Shown here: positions 7,745 through 16,242 of the stretch, one piece after another | Numbering within the stretch: the stretch's first letter is position 1 | Layout: each line of letters starts with the position of its first letter | Source of the DNA: DATBIS01 sp036556805 | GTDB lineage: Bacteria > Actinomycetota > UBA4738 > HRBIN12 | Direction of reading: 5' to 3' | DNA: 50,773 nt | Assembly: GCA_036556805.1 (NCBI GenBank) | Contig: DATBIS010000070.1 | Coordinates: 1 to 50,773, forward strand | Made by a program: the position numbers and the translations under genes | Notes under the pieces: generated by a model | Databases searched by the model: none | What the model saw: the letters and a program-made list of their open reading frames with translations, nothing else | Told to the model about the DNA's origin: nothing

Positions 7745-9079
7745 ATGCCCGACGAGGCGCCCCGCCGCCCATGGCTGCACTCGGACCGGCCGGTCCCACG
7801 TCGGGTGCTGCGTCCGCTTCAGGAATTCCTCTCGACTTCGGCCGCGGGCGGCGTCGTCCTTCTCGTCGCCATCGCCGTTGCCTTGCTGTGGGCGAATTCC
7901 CCATTCTCCGGCGGCTACGAGCGCTTCTGGGCGACGAGGTTCGCGGTGAGCCTTGGCTCGTGGGGGATCGACGAGAACCTTCGCTGGTGGGTGAACGACG
8001 GCTTGATGGCTCCCTTCTTTCTCCTCGTGGGCCTGGAGATCAAGCGAGAGCTCCTCACCGGGGAGCTGCGCGACCGTCGGGCGGCCCTCCTCCCCGCCGC
8101 TGCGGCGCTGGGAGGCATGATCGTGCCGGCCATCATCTACTTGGCCCTGAACGCCGGCGACACGGGCTCGCGTGCCTGGGTATCCGCCATGCCGACCGAC
8201 ATCGTGGTCGCGCTCGGCATCCTCACGCTGGCGGGAACGGCCGCGCCTCCGAGCTTGAAGCCGTTCCTGCTCACGCTCGCGATCGTCGACGACATCCTCA
8301 CCGTCCTTGCGATCGCCGTGTTCTCTTCGCAGGAGGTGCGTTGGATGCCGCTGCTCGTTGCCCTCGGATCGGTGGCCGTGGCACTCGGGATGCAGCGGAT
8401 TCATGTGCGTGCCTCCGCTGTGTACGTCGTGATCGGACTGATGCTGTGGATTGCTCTACAGCGGTCGGGCGTCTCCCCTGCACTCGCCGGAGTGCTGATC
8501 GGGTTCCTCACCCCCGCGGTCGCGTTTCAGCGGCCCCGAGCGGTCAGTGTGGAGGCCCACCGAACGGCCGACGACACGCTTGACGACCCGGATCCGCCGG
8601 ACGTCGACGCCCCACATTGGCTCAGGCTTGCGGCGCTTTCTCGAGAGGCCGTGTCTCCGCTCGCTCGCGTCGAACATCTGCTCCTGCCGTGGGTCACGTT
8701 GATCGTGCTCCCACTATTCGCGCTCGCGAACGCCGGTATGGCGCTGTCCGGTGGGGCCATCGCGCAGGCGGTCCATAGCCGGGTTGCCCTCGGTCTCGTC
8801 TTCGGGCGGATCGTCGGCAAGCTCGTGGGCATCGTGCTCGCTTGCTGGATCCTCGTGCGAGCCGGGGTCGCGTCCTTGCCCTCCCAGGCGGGCTGGCCGC
8901 ACATGGTCGGCGTGGGAGCGGCCGCCGCGGCCGCGTTCAGCGTTTCGCTGCTCGTGGTCGATCTCACGCTTCCCGTCGAGCTCCAGGTCGTCGCGAAGAT
9001 CGGCATCCTCGCGAGCGTCGTCCTCGGCGGGACGATCGCCCTCGCGGTCTTCCGCGCCGAGAGTCGTCAGAGCTCGTAG
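7745..9079 (+). CDS. nhaA: Na+/H+ antiporter NhaA
   Basis: The 444-residue antiporter has about twelve membrane segments. Family landmarks include LEIKRELLTGEL (about residues 97-108), the first conserved aspartate in MPTDIVVALGIL (Asp152) and the paired aspartates in LTLAIVDDILTVLAI (Asp182-Asp183), equivalent to Asp133, Asp163 and Asp164 of the E. coli protein. It should expel Na+ or Li+ in exchange for protons at the cytoplasmic membrane. An AGGGAGG ribosome site lies 6-8 bases before the ATG. The insert after residue 260, with VSVEAHRTADDTLDDPDPPD, is a charged loop. The gene ends 13 bases inside the convergent APC permease gene. Confidence 0.93.
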   Translation: MPDEAPRRPWLHSDRPVPRRVLRPLQEFLSTSAAGGVVLLVAIAVALLWANSPFSGGYERFWATRFAVSLGSWGIDENLRWWVNDGLMAPFFLLVGLEIKRELLTGELRDRRAALLPAAAALGGMIVPAIIYLALNAGDTGSRAWVSAMPTDIVVALGILTLAGTAAPPSLKPFLLTLAIVDDILTVLAIAVFSSQEVRWMPLLVALGSVAVALGMQRIHVRASAVYVVIGLMLWIALQRSGVSPALAGVLIGFLTPAVAFQRPRAVSVEAHRTADDTLDDPDPPDVDAPHWLRLAALSREAVSPLARVEHLLLPWVTLIVLPLFALANAGMALSGGAIAQAVHSRVALGLVFGRIVGKLVGIVLACWILVRAGVASLPSQAGWPHMVGVGAAAAAAFSVSLLVVDLTLPVELQVVAKIGILASVVLGGTIALAVFRAESRQSS

Positions 9080-11484
9080 GGCACGGCGGACACGACCACC
9101 GAGGGTTCGAACAGGAACGTGCCCTTCAGCGTCAGGCCGGTCTGGTTGTGCAGCAGGCGATGCCAGCGCCTCTTCACGACGAGATCGGGGATCACGAGCG
9201 TGACGAACGTGCGGGGCTGCTCTTCGAGGATCGCCCGCACGTACGCGTGGATCGGGCCGGCGATCTGCCGGAACGGCGACGCAAGGATCTCGAGGCGCCC
9301 CCCGAGCTCCTCGTCGCGCCAGGCCTCGCGGACCTCCTCGGTCTCGTGCGGGTCCACCGCGACGTGGAGGCATCGGGTCTGGTCGGCGCGGAGGGATCGC
9401 GCATAGCGGAGGCTCCGCACCGTCGCGTTGTGAACGTTCGACACGAGCACGACGGCCACGTGGCGCCAGCCCTCCATGACGCGACCCGGATCGTCCGCCC
9501 GCAGGTCCGGTTCGAGGGTCTCGTAGTCCGGATGGTGCGCGACGTTCGTCACGACCACGTCGTCCTCGGCTGCGAGCGTCGACTTGATGCGCTGGATGTG
9601 GAAGCTGTGCAGCAGGTGACGGGGACCCCGATATTGAACGGTCTCGGGGATGATCACGTTCACAAGCGTCTCGCCGCCAGCCTCCGCGCGCAGCCGACGA
9701 ACGTAGTCGCGGATCTCCAAGGGGATCTTGCGACGCCGTTCGATGAGATCGATGGGCTGCTCGAGGTGCTCCCACTTGGCGAGCACGTCGTCGAGCATGG
9801 TCCCGCGTTCGGCGAAGTGTACGAGGCGCACTTGACGCGGGAGGACGCGCCGCGCATACGCGGCGGCATAGGTGTCGCTCGCTCCCGGTTCGCCCACGGG
9901 GATGACCACGGTCTGGCGCGGAAGATCCCTGGTCGGCGGGCGGCGAGCCGGGTCGCGGAGCGAGACACCGGCCCGCTGGTAGTGCTTGTGGACGCGCAGG
10001 AGCCCCATCAGCATCACCGGGATCGCGATGAGGATGATCCACGCGCCCTGGGAGAACTTCGTTGCCGCGATGATCACGGTCATCACGCCGCTCACGATCC
10101 CGCCCAGCCCGTTGAAGAAGAGCCCCGTTCGCCACTTGGGCTCGCGAAGCGTGAGATGTCGCTTCGCCATCCCGAGCTGCGAAAAGGTGAACGAGGTGAA
10201 CACGCCGATCGCGTAGAGGGGGATCAGCCGCGTGACGCTCGCTTTGAACATCACGATGAGCAGTCCCGAGAACAGCGCCAGCGCGACGATGCCGTTGGAG
10301 AACACCAGGCGATCGCCGTATCGCGTGAGCTGTCGCGGCAGGAAGCTGTCGCCGGCGTGGAAGCTCGCGAGCCGCGGGAAGTCCGCGAAGCTCGTGTTCG
10401 CGGCGAGCACCAGGATGAGCACGGTCCCGGCCTGCAGCATCAGGAAGAGCAGATGCCCGACCGCCGACGTGCCGAACGCCGCGCGGCCCACTTGCGAGAG
10501 CACCGTCACCTTCTCCTCGGGGTCCGGCACGACGTGCAGACGCGCGGCGAGGATCGAGAGGCCGAGGAACATCCCGCCGAGGATGATCCCCATCCACATC
10601 AACGTCGTGATCGCGTTCCTCCACTCCGGCGGCTTGAACGCCGGCACGCCGTTCGAGATCGCCTCGACACCCGTCACGGCCGCGCCGCCCGACGCGAACG
10701 CTTTCAGCAGGAGGAACACGAGGGCTAGTCCGGTGATCGAGGTTGTGGCGGGGACGGCGAACTGCGAGGCGTTTTCGGGGAGCTGGCCGAACGCGAGCCG
10801 CCAGAACGACACCCCGATCAACACGCCCATCATCCCGATGAAGAAGTAGGTGGGGACGCGAAAGAGCTTTCCCGACTCGCGCACGCCGCGGAGGTTCCCG
10901 AACGTGATGATCGCGATGAACGCGAGCGAGATCGGCACCCGCCACGCGAACAGGCTTTCGTCGACGGACGTCAGGGCCGCCGTTCCGGCGGCCACGGAGA
11001 CCGAGACCGTGAGGATGTAGTCGGTGAGCAGCGCGACCCCCGCGACCTGCGCGGGCAGGAGCCCGAAGTTGTCGCGCGTGACGAGATAGGCGCCGCCCGC
11101 CTGCGGGTATGCCTTGATCGTCTGGCGGTACGAGAAGAGCAGGACCCCGAGCACCGCGAGCAGCGCGACCGTGATCGGCACGACCCGCGCGAAGGCGAGC
11201 GTTCCGACCCCCGCGTACAGCAGGACGCGCAGGATCTCCTCCGTCGCATATGCCGAAGACGACAGGTTGTCGCTCGCGAAGACCGCGAGCGCGGTCGGCT
11301 TCCCGAGTCGCTCGTGCACGAGCCGTTCCGTCTCGAGCGGCCGCCCGATGATCTTCGCCTTGAATCGCGAGAACGCGTCCGAGCGCTCCGGCCTGGCGGG
11401 ACGGTCGGTCGCCTCGGGCGTGTCGGGAGCCCGAGCGGTGGGCCGCTCGTCGACGACTCCGTCGCGGGTCTTCACGTCCCTCAT
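9067..11484 (-). CDS. APC-family permease with cytosolic C-terminal domain, KimA-like potassium transporter (APC1)
   Basis: The 805-residue protein begins with a charged, proline-rich cytosolic N-terminus, then FASDNLSSSAYATEEILRVL and FSYRQTIKAYPQAGGAYLVT, typical of the APC clan that includes Bacillus KimA (YdaO). About twelve membrane segments follow to about residue 500, then a soluble domain of two USP-like halves (VVIPVGEPGA and VAVVLVSNVHNATVRSLRYA). KimA is a proton-coupled K+ importer, so K+ uptake is the best inference, strengthened by the neighbouring KdpDE-like pair. Start ATG 11484 is preferred over a longer frame because an operator-like repeat array lies just upstream. It shares strong local identity with the 31612-33960 product. 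Confidence 0.82.
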   Translation of the reverse strand: MRDVKTRDGVVDERPTARAPDTPEATDRPARPERSDAFSRFKAKIIGRPLETERLVHERLGKPTALAVFASDNLSSSAYATEEILRVLLYAGVGTLAFARVVPITVALLAVLGVLLFSYRQTIKAYPQAGGAYLVTRDNFGLLPAQVAGVALLTDYILTVSVSVAAGTAALTSVDESLFAWRVPISLAFIAIITFGNLRGVRESGKLFRVPTYFFIGMMGVLIGVSFWRLAFGQLPENASQFAVPATTSITGLALVFLLLKAFASGGAAVTGVEAISNGVPAFKPPEWRNAITTLMWMGIILGGMFLGLSILAARLHVVPDPEEKVTVLSQVGRAAFGTSAVGHLLFLMLQAGTVLILVLAANTSFADFPRLASFHAGDSFLPRQLTRYGDRLVFSNGIVALALFSGLLIVMFKASVTRLIPLYAIGVFTSFTFSQLGMAKRHLTLREPKWRTGLFFNGLGGIVSGVMTVIIAATKFSQGAWIILIAIPVMLMGLLRVHKHYQRAGVSLRDPARRPPTRDLPRQTVVIPVGEPGASDTYAAAYARRVLPRQVRLVHFAERGTMLDDVLAKWEHLEQPIDLIERRRKIPLEIRDYVRRLRAEAGGETLVNVIIPETVQYRGPRHLLHSFHIQRIKSTLAAEDDVVVTNVAHHPDYETLEPDLRADDPGRVMEGWRHVAVVLVSNVHNATVRSLRYARSLRADQTRCLHVAVDPHETEEVREAWRDEELGGRLEILASPFRQIAGPIHAYVRAILEEQPRTFVTLVIPDLVVKRRWHRLLHNQTGLTLKGTFLFEPSVVVSAVPYEL

Positions 11485-11505
11485 GCCGTCAGTGTCGGCC
11501 GCGGT

Positions 11506-11557
11506 GCGTATGGGTTGCGTATGGGCGGACGACCGGCGCGTAAAGATCCCGATGGGG
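11506..11557 (+). promoter_or_regulatory. Direct-repeat operator between APC1 and sensor kinase 1
   Basis: GCGTATGGG occurs at 11506-11514 and again at 11517-11525 (11-base step), then GCGTAAAG at 11538-11545 (21-base step). A weaker CCGATGGGG at 11549-11557 restores the 11/21/11 spacing seen at 29390-29439. Direct repeats one and two helical turns apart are typical of OmpR/KdpE-family regulators. The array lies 21-73 bases upstream of APC1 and about 50 bases before kinase 1, so it may control both directions. Confidence 0.6.
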
Positions 11558-11605
11558 GTCACCTACGCGATTGAGGGGTGCGTCGCCGGAGTGCAAGCTG
11601 GTGGC

Positions 11606-13075
11606 ATGACGAGCCGATCGGTCGCGCGGCGTCCGGGCTGGAAGAGAGTGTGGATCACCACGGCGCCGCTCTTGCTCCCGCTCGCCGTCACGGGCAGCGC
11701 GACCTCGATCGACCTCGGGCCGTTCGGAGCCCCCTCGCTGTACCTGCTGGCCGTGGTGGCGACCTCGGCGGTGAGCGGGCTCTGGAATGGCCTCGCTGCG
11801 GCTGTGATCTCCTTCGTGGGGCTGAACTACTTCTTCACGCCTCCCGTGCACACGCTGCGGGTGAGCAAGGCGGAAGACCTCGTCGCCTTGCTCGTGTTCC
11901 TGGGCGTTGCGGTGATCGTCGGCGCCCTGTTCGCGCGGGCACTCGCCGAGCAGCGCCGGGTCGAACGCCGAGAGGACGAGCTCCGCCTCGTGAACCGGTT
12001 CGCGACCAGGCTGCTTTCGTCCGACCTTACGGAGCAGGTGGTCCACGACGTCGTGGGAACTTTGGTCGGACTCCTCGATCTTCGTTCGTGTTCCGTCGAC
12101 GTCCCGGAGGAGCCGTCGCTCTCCACGTCGGCGAACTCGGCCCTTGCTCCGGCCCTCGGCGACGGCGAGGCGCCGGCCGTCGAGGTTCCGATCGCCGTGG
12201 GTGGTGCGGTGATCGGAACCCTTCGAGCTGATCGCTCACCGGGCGGCCGGTCCTTCACGGAGTCCGACGAGCGACTCCTGCAGGCGATCGGCGGTCAGCT
12301 CGGGCTCGCGATGGGGCGCCGACGCGCGGACTCCGAGGCGCGCGCGGCGAGGACCGGCGCGGAGATCAGCGAGATTCGCGCGGCGTTGTTCTCCTCGGTC
12401 ACGCACGACCTTCGGACGCCGCTCGCCTCGATCAAGGCGGGCATCACCGGTCTTATGGACGAGCGCGTCCCGCTCGCTCCGGATGCACGTCGCGAGCTGT
12501 TCGTCACCGTCCTGGAGGAAACCGAGCGTCTCAACCGGCTCGTCGACAACATCTTGAATCTCGCGCGCGCTCGCGCGGGTGACATCGCCATCGACAAGGA
12601 GCTCACCCCGTTCGAGGACGTCGTCGAGACCGTGCTCACAAGGCTCCGCGGCGCGCTGGCGCCGTTTCGCGTTCGCACCTCGCTCCGCGATGGGCTGCCG
12701 GGTGTTTGGGTGGACCCCGTGAAGATGGACCAGGCGCTCACCAACATCATCGAGAACGCGGCCCGCCACTCGCCGTCGGGAGGAGAGATCCGCGTGGCGG
12801 TGGCGCCGCTTCGCGGTGGAATCCAGATCCGTGTGGCCGATCAGGGGCCGGGCATCGCCGAGGACGAGCGCCTCTCGGTGTTCGAGCCGTTCTTCCGGGG
12901 AAGCACGAGCGCGGGGAGCGGTAGCGGTTTGGGACTTGCGATCGCGCGGGCCGTCGTGCAGGCGCACGACGGGACGATCAAGATCGAGGGAGCGCCCGGC
13001 GGGGGGACGGCCGTCGTGATCGAGCTGCCAGTGGGTGGCCCCGTCGAACGCCGCGCGGAGCAGGAGAGCCGGTGA
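11606..13075 (+). CDS. KdpD-like sensor histidine kinase lacking the KdpD N-terminal domain (kinase 1)
   Basis: The 489-residue kinase has four short hydrophobic segments (about residues 15-110) with the DUF4118 signature NYFFTPPVHT, a GAF-like region (about 125-240), the HisKA box SSVTHDLRTPLASIKAG with His267, and HATPase motifs NIIENAARHSPSGG, DQGPGI and GSGLGLAIA. This equals the C-terminal half of classical KdpD; the N-KdpD and USP domains are absent. It should autophosphorylate and pass phosphate to the regulator whose GTG overlaps its stop (GTGA). ATG 11606 gives the expected KdpD-C start; a GTG at 11591 is an in-frame alternative. It is divergent from APC1, which suggests control of that transporter. 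Confidence 0.88.
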   Translation: MTSRSVARRPGWKRVWITTAPLLLPLAVTGSATSIDLGPFGAPSLYLLAVVATSAVSGLWNGLAAAVISFVGLNYFFTPPVHTLRVSKAEDLVALLVFLGVAVIVGALFARALAEQRRVERREDELRLVNRFATRLLSSDLTEQVVHDVVGTLVGLLDLRSCSVDVPEEPSLSTSANSALAPALGDGEAPAVEVPIAVGGAVIGTLRADRSPGGRSFTESDERLLQAIGGQLGLAMGRRRADSEARAARTGAEISEIRAALFSSVTHDLRTPLASIKAGITGLMDERVPLAPDARRELFVTVLEETERLNRLVDNILNLARARAGDIAIDKELTPFEDVVETVLTRLRGALAPFRVRTSLRDGLPGVWVDPVKMDQALTNIIENAARHSPSGGEIRVAVAPLRGGIQIRVADQGPGIAEDERLSVFEPFFRGSTSAGSGSGLGLAIARAVVQAHDGTIKIEGAPGGGTAVVIELPVGGPVERRAEQESR

Positions 13076-13755
13076 CGCGCATCCTCGTGGTGGAGGACGA
13101 CTCGCAGATCGCCCGCGCCTTGCGAACGAGCCTCGGAGCCAACGGGTTCGAGATGGAGTGGACGCGGGCCGGCGAGGAGGCGCTGCAGCTCGCGACCACC
13201 TGGTCGCCGGACTGCATGATCCTGGATCTCGGCTTGCCGGACATCGACGGCATCGAGGTGATCCGTCGCCTTCGCGGTTGGTCGGAGGTGCCGGTGGTGG
13301 TCTTGTCGGCCCGAGATGCCCGGGACGACAAGATCCGCGCGCTGGACGCCGGTGCCGACGACTACGTCAACAAGCCGTTCGCGATGGACGAACTGCTCGC
13401 CAGGATCCGGGCCACGCTTCGACGGGTGAAGCCGGTGGCGTCCACCTCACCCGTCCTGCGTTTCGGCGAGCTCGAGATCGATCTCGAGCGCACTCAGGTT
13501 CGGCGAAACGGCGAGCCGCTCAGGCTGACGCCCACCGAGTGGTCGCTGCTCGAGGCCTTCGTGACCAATCCGGGGAAACTGCTGACGCATCAGTGGATCC
13601 TCCGCACGGTCTGGGGCGCCGGATACACGATGGACCAGGGTCACTACTTGCGAATCTTCGTTCGCCAGCTTCGACAGAAGATCGGCGACGACGTCGCGAA
13701 CCCCCGATACGTGGCGACCGAGCGGGGCATGGGATATCGATGGATCCACGAATAG
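13072..13755 (+). CDS. OmpR-family response regulator, KdpE-like (regulator 1)
   Basis: The 227-residue protein has a receiver domain with acidic pocket EDD, phospho-acceptor Asp52 in ILDLGLPDIDG, and the Lys in VNKPFAMDELLARI. The winged-helix DNA-binding domain has LTPTEWSLLEAF, KLLTHQWILRTVWG, YLRIFVRQLRQKI and GMGYRW. The strings DLGLPDxDGxEVIRRLR and ALDAGADDY are strongly KdpE-like. The GTG start overlaps the kinase stop, with GGAGAG just upstream. It is the expected phosphorylation partner of kinase 1 and a candidate reader of the 11-base-phased repeats. It converges with regulator 2, with a single base between the stops. Confidence 0.9.
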   Translation: MTRILVVEDDSQIARALRTSLGANGFEMEWTRAGEEALQLATTWSPDCMILDLGLPDIDGIEVIRRLRGWSEVPVVVLSARDARDDKIRALDAGADDYVNKPFAMDELLARIRATLRRVKPVASTSPVLRFGELEIDLERTQVRRNGEPLRLTPTEWSLLEAFVTNPGKLLTHQWILRTVWGAGYTMDQGHYLRIFVRQLRQKIGDDVANPRYVATERGMGYRWIHE

Positions 13756-13756
13756 G

Positions 13757-14467
13757 TCAGGAGACGGGTTCCTCGCCGGCCGGGCGCAAGAGCCAGCGGT
13801 ACCCGACGCCGGGATCGGTGCCGATGATCTTTGGGCGTCCTGGCTCCTTCTCGATCTTGCGACGAAGCTGGCTGATGAAGACGCGAAGGACCTCGACGTC
13901 GTCTGCGTAGCCTTCGCCCCACACGCGCTCGAGCAGCCACCGATGCGTGAGCAGCTTGCCCGGATGCTCCGACAAGGCCTCGAGCAGGTTCCACTCGGTT
14001 CTCGTCAGTCGCACCTCGTCCCCGGCTCGAGTGACGAGGTGAGCATCCAGGTCGATCACGACGTCGTCACTCGCGAACTGCAGCGAGCGAGGACCCGTCG
14101 CGGATGCCCGGCGAAGGAGGGCCCGGACCCGCGCCATCAGTTCGTCGATGCTGAAGGGCTTGGTGAGGTAGTCGTCGGCCCCGAGGTCGAGCGCCGCCAC
14201 CTTGTCGGTCGCATCCTCGCGCACGGAAAGCACGAGGATCGGAACGGAGCTTCGGGTTCGAAGGATCCTCGTGAACTCCAAGCCGTTGAGCACCGGCATG
14301 TTCAGGTCGAGCACGACGAGATCGGGCTCGAACGTCGATGCGACGGTCAGCGCCGCGTCGCCGTCCGACGCTTGCTCGACCAGATAGCCGCGAGCGTCCA
14401 GCGCGCGCCCGACGGCCGCCCGAATGTGGTCCTCGTCGTCGACGACGAGGATGCGGCTCGGTTTCAC
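13757..14467 (-). CDS. OmpR-family response regulator next to kdpFABC (regulator 2)
   Basis: The 236-residue protein has a receiver (VDDED pocket, Asp54 in VVLDLNMPVLNG, Lys in LTKPFSIDELMARV) and a winged helix (LTRTEWNLLEAL, KLLTHRWLLERVWG, VLRVFISQLRRKIEKE, GVGYRWLL). The receiver motif DLNMPVLNGLEFTR differs from regulators 1 and 3, which carry the KdpE-type DLGLPDxDGxEVIRR, so this is the most divergent of the three, although it is the one beside kdpFABC. Its GTG start overlaps the TGA of kinase 2 (GTGA). The likely role is transcription control of kdp and of its own operon through the repeat array at 16064-16118. Confidence 0.88.
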   Translation of the reverse strand: MKPSRILVVDDEDHIRAAVGRALDARGYLVEQASDGDAALTVASTFEPDLVVLDLNMPVLNGLEFTRILRTRSSVPILVLSVREDATDKVAALDLGADDYLTKPFSIDELMARVRALLRRASATGPRSLQFASDDVVIDLDAHLVTRAGDEVRLTRTEWNLLEALSEHPGKLLTHRWLLERVWGEGYADDVEVLRVFISQLRRKIEKEPGRPKIIGTDPGVGYRWLLRPAGEEPVS

Positions 14468-16008
14468 CCAGCGACCACGGAGACGGAGGGAAGCGAGAAG
14501 GCGAACGTCGCTCCCCCGCCCGGCGTGTCTTCGATCCAGATCTCTCCGTTCATGAGGTCCAAGAACCCCTTACTGATCGCGAGGCCGAGCCCGGTTCCGA
14601 GCCGCGGCTGTCGCTCGCTCATGCGAAAGAACGGATAAAAGAGCTGCTCACGCACGCTGTGGGGGACGCCGGCCCCGTGATCGATGACGCGGATGGTCGT
14701 GGTGGTGTCGGCTGCGCGGGCTTCCACCTCGACGCTGCCGGCTTCCGCGCTCGCGACTTTCGCGGCGTTCTCCAGGAGGTTCGTGCAGATTCGATCCAGG
14801 AAGACCGGGTCCGCCCGTACGACCGAGGCGTCGTCCATGCTGACCTTCACCTCGAGCTCGGGATACTGCAGGCGGATGCGATCGACGCAGGTCGAGAGCA
14901 CCTCGGCGAGATCCACCCCCTCGAGCTGGGCGCGCAGCATGCCTCCCTCGATCCGAGACATGTCGAGCAGGTTCGCGATCAAGGCGTTCAGCCGGTCGGC
15001 CTCGTTGTCGATGCTCTGCAGCGCTTCGCGAACGACGTCGGGATTGCGTTGGATGCCGTCGCCGAGCAGGTCCGTCACCGAGGCCTTGATCGCGGCGAGC
15101 GGGCTGCGGAGATCGTGCGACACGGCGGCGAGGAGCGAGCGCCGTACCTGATCCGACTGCCGGTACACCTCGGCCTCAGTGGCGCTTCGTAACAATCGAT
15201 CCCGCTCGAGCGCCAGGGCGAACTGATCGCAGAACGCACGGAGCACTCGGCTTTCGGCCGGCGTGACGGGATCGCGATCACCCTGGAGAACCAGGAGGCC
15301 GAGGACCCGAGCGCCGACCGAAAGAGGAAGATGCTCGAGCGGCCGCTTCGTCGGGTCGGGTTCCCGGTGCAGCGGCGTCGTGCCAGGTTCGCATCCGACG
15401 GCGACCTGCTCTCGCAGCTCCCGCGACCCCGGATCCTGGACGAAGAGAGCTGCCGACGTGAACCCGAACGTCTCGATCAGGTTCGATGTCAACGACTCAT
15501 ATCCCTCGGGGCCGGGGACGAGCGCGACGAGCTCCGCGGAGAGCGTCTGGAGCGCTCGGAGCTCGTGCTCTCGAGCCTCCGCAGCCTCGGCCCGCTCGGC
15601 CAGCCGAGCCAACAGAGCGGAGATCAGCAGCGACAAGCCCAGGAACACGAACAGGACCACGACGTATTCGCCACGGCCGATGACGAACGTGTCGTAGGGC
15701 GGGAGGAAGAAGAAGTTGAAGGTGACGAACCCGGCGAACGATGCCAGGACGCCGGGACCGAGGCCGCCGATCGCGGCCGCGGCCACGACGACGGGGAGGT
15801 AGCCGAAACCCTTCGATAGCGGCGTGATGTCGCTTCGGAGCGGGAGAAGCCCGGCCGTCAAGGCAGCGGTACCGACCGACGCGATCACGTACCCGGCGGC
15901 TCGCCGCCGAAGTTGAGGCGGCGAGAGTCGCGCGATGGCCGGTGGAACCCGCGAGCGGACCTCGCGGTCGCGAGTCTTCCCAAGGTACGTCCTCATGGCC
16001 ATCCCCAT
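14464..16008 (-). CDS. KdpD-like sensor histidine kinase lacking the KdpD N-terminal domain (kinase 2)
   Basis: The 514-residue protein has four hydrophobic segments at about residues 40-135 with the DUF4118 signature NFFFLPPYDTF, a GAF-like domain (about 150-270), the HisKA box AAVSHDLRSPLAAIKAS with His298, and HATPase motifs ICTNLLENAAK, DHGAGV and GTGLGLAIS. N-KdpD and USP domains are missing; a separate gene for them lies at 21004-22194, on the far side of kdpFABC. The start at 16008 (ATG; further ATGs at 16002 and 15996) is preferred to a GTG-like extension to 16104, because that extension would translate the operator repeats. It is divergent from kdpFABC and coupled to regulator 2. Confidence 0.87.
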   Translation of the reverse strand: MGMAMRTYLGKTRDREVRSRVPPAIARLSPPQLRRRAAGYVIASVGTAALTAGLLPLRSDITPLSKGFGYLPVVVAAAAIGGLGPGVLASFAGFVTFNFFFLPPYDTFVIGRGEYVVVLFVFLGLSLLISALLARLAERAEAAEAREHELRALQTLSAELVALVPGPEGYESLTSNLIETFGFTSAALFVQDPGSRELREQVAVGCEPGTTPLHREPDPTKRPLEHLPLSVGARVLGLLVLQGDRDPVTPAESRVLRAFCDQFALALERDRLLRSATEAEVYRQSDQVRRSLLAAVSHDLRSPLAAIKASVTDLLGDGIQRNPDVVREALQSIDNEADRLNALIANLLDMSRIEGGMLRAQLEGVDLAEVLSTCVDRIRLQYPELEVKVSMDDASVVRADPVFLDRICTNLLENAAKVASAEAGSVEVEARAADTTTTIRVIDHGAGVPHSVREQLFYPFFRMSERQPRLGTGLGLAISKGFLDLMNGEIWIEDTPGGGATFAFSLPSVSVVAG

Positions 16009-16063
16009 CACGAGTGTGGCACGCGGACTCCTTCGTGCAGCCCGTCCGAGCGGATCTCTTGAA

Positions 16064-16118
16064 TTCCCAACGATTTCCCAACGCGTTCCAACATCGTTCT
16101 TCACGAGTTCCTTAGATC
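16064..16118 (-). promoter_or_regulatory. Five-unit, 11-base-periodic operator between kinase 2 and kdpFABC
   Basis: Read on the plus strand, units begin at 16064, 16075, 16086, 16097 and 16108: TTCCCAACGAT, TTCCCAACGCG, TTCCAACATCG, TTCTTCACGAG, TTCCTTAGATC. The reverse complements (CGTTGGGAA, CGTTGGGAA, TGTTGGAA, CGTGAAGAA) match the GCGTGAAGA and GCGTATGGG motifs before kinases 3 and 1, and run in the same direction as kinase 2. The array ends 8 bases before the TACGCT hexamer of kdp, covering the -35 position, as expected for an activator of the OmpR/KdpE type. Confidence 0.65.
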
Positions 16119-16125
16119 GGAGCTC

Positions 16126-16131
16126 TACGCT
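16126..16131 (+). promoter_or_regulatory. -10 element of the kdp operon
   Basis: TACGCT lies directly after the repeat array and no -35 hexamer is visible, so the promoter probably depends on the bound activator. The predicted transcript would begin near 16138, just at an ATG (16139) that opens a 12-codon reading frame. Confidence 0.45.
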
Positions 16132-16158
16132 GTCCTCGATGACCCCTGGAGGCGGGAC

Positions 16159-16242
16159 ATGGCCGACCTGGTGCTGATCCTCGTCACGCTTGCGTTCTTT
16201 GGCCTGGCATTCGCCATGGTCGCGTGGTTCGACAAGATATGA
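16159..16242 (+). CDS. 27-residue membrane peptide preceding kdpF
   Basis: A short frame starts MADLVLILV and ends AWFDKI, with one hydrophobic helix across most of its 27 residues and an Asp-Lys end. A GGAGG lies 7 bases before the ATG. Its TGA overlaps the kdpF ATG (ATGA), so it is the first gene of the kdp operon and translationally coupled to kdpF. Similar tiny membrane peptides are, to my knowledge, found in front of kdpF in other actinobacteria, but no function is established. A plausible role is as an extra small subunit or assembly helper of the KdpFABC pump. It is too short for most gene finders. Confidence 0.65.
   Translation: MADLVLILVTLAFFGLAFAMVAWFDKI

Noticed and set aside
16009..16104. 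Longer N-terminus for kinase 2
   Set aside because: It would translate the phased repeat array and adds a low-complexity polar stretch without family resemblance; the ATG cluster at 15996-16008 is better.
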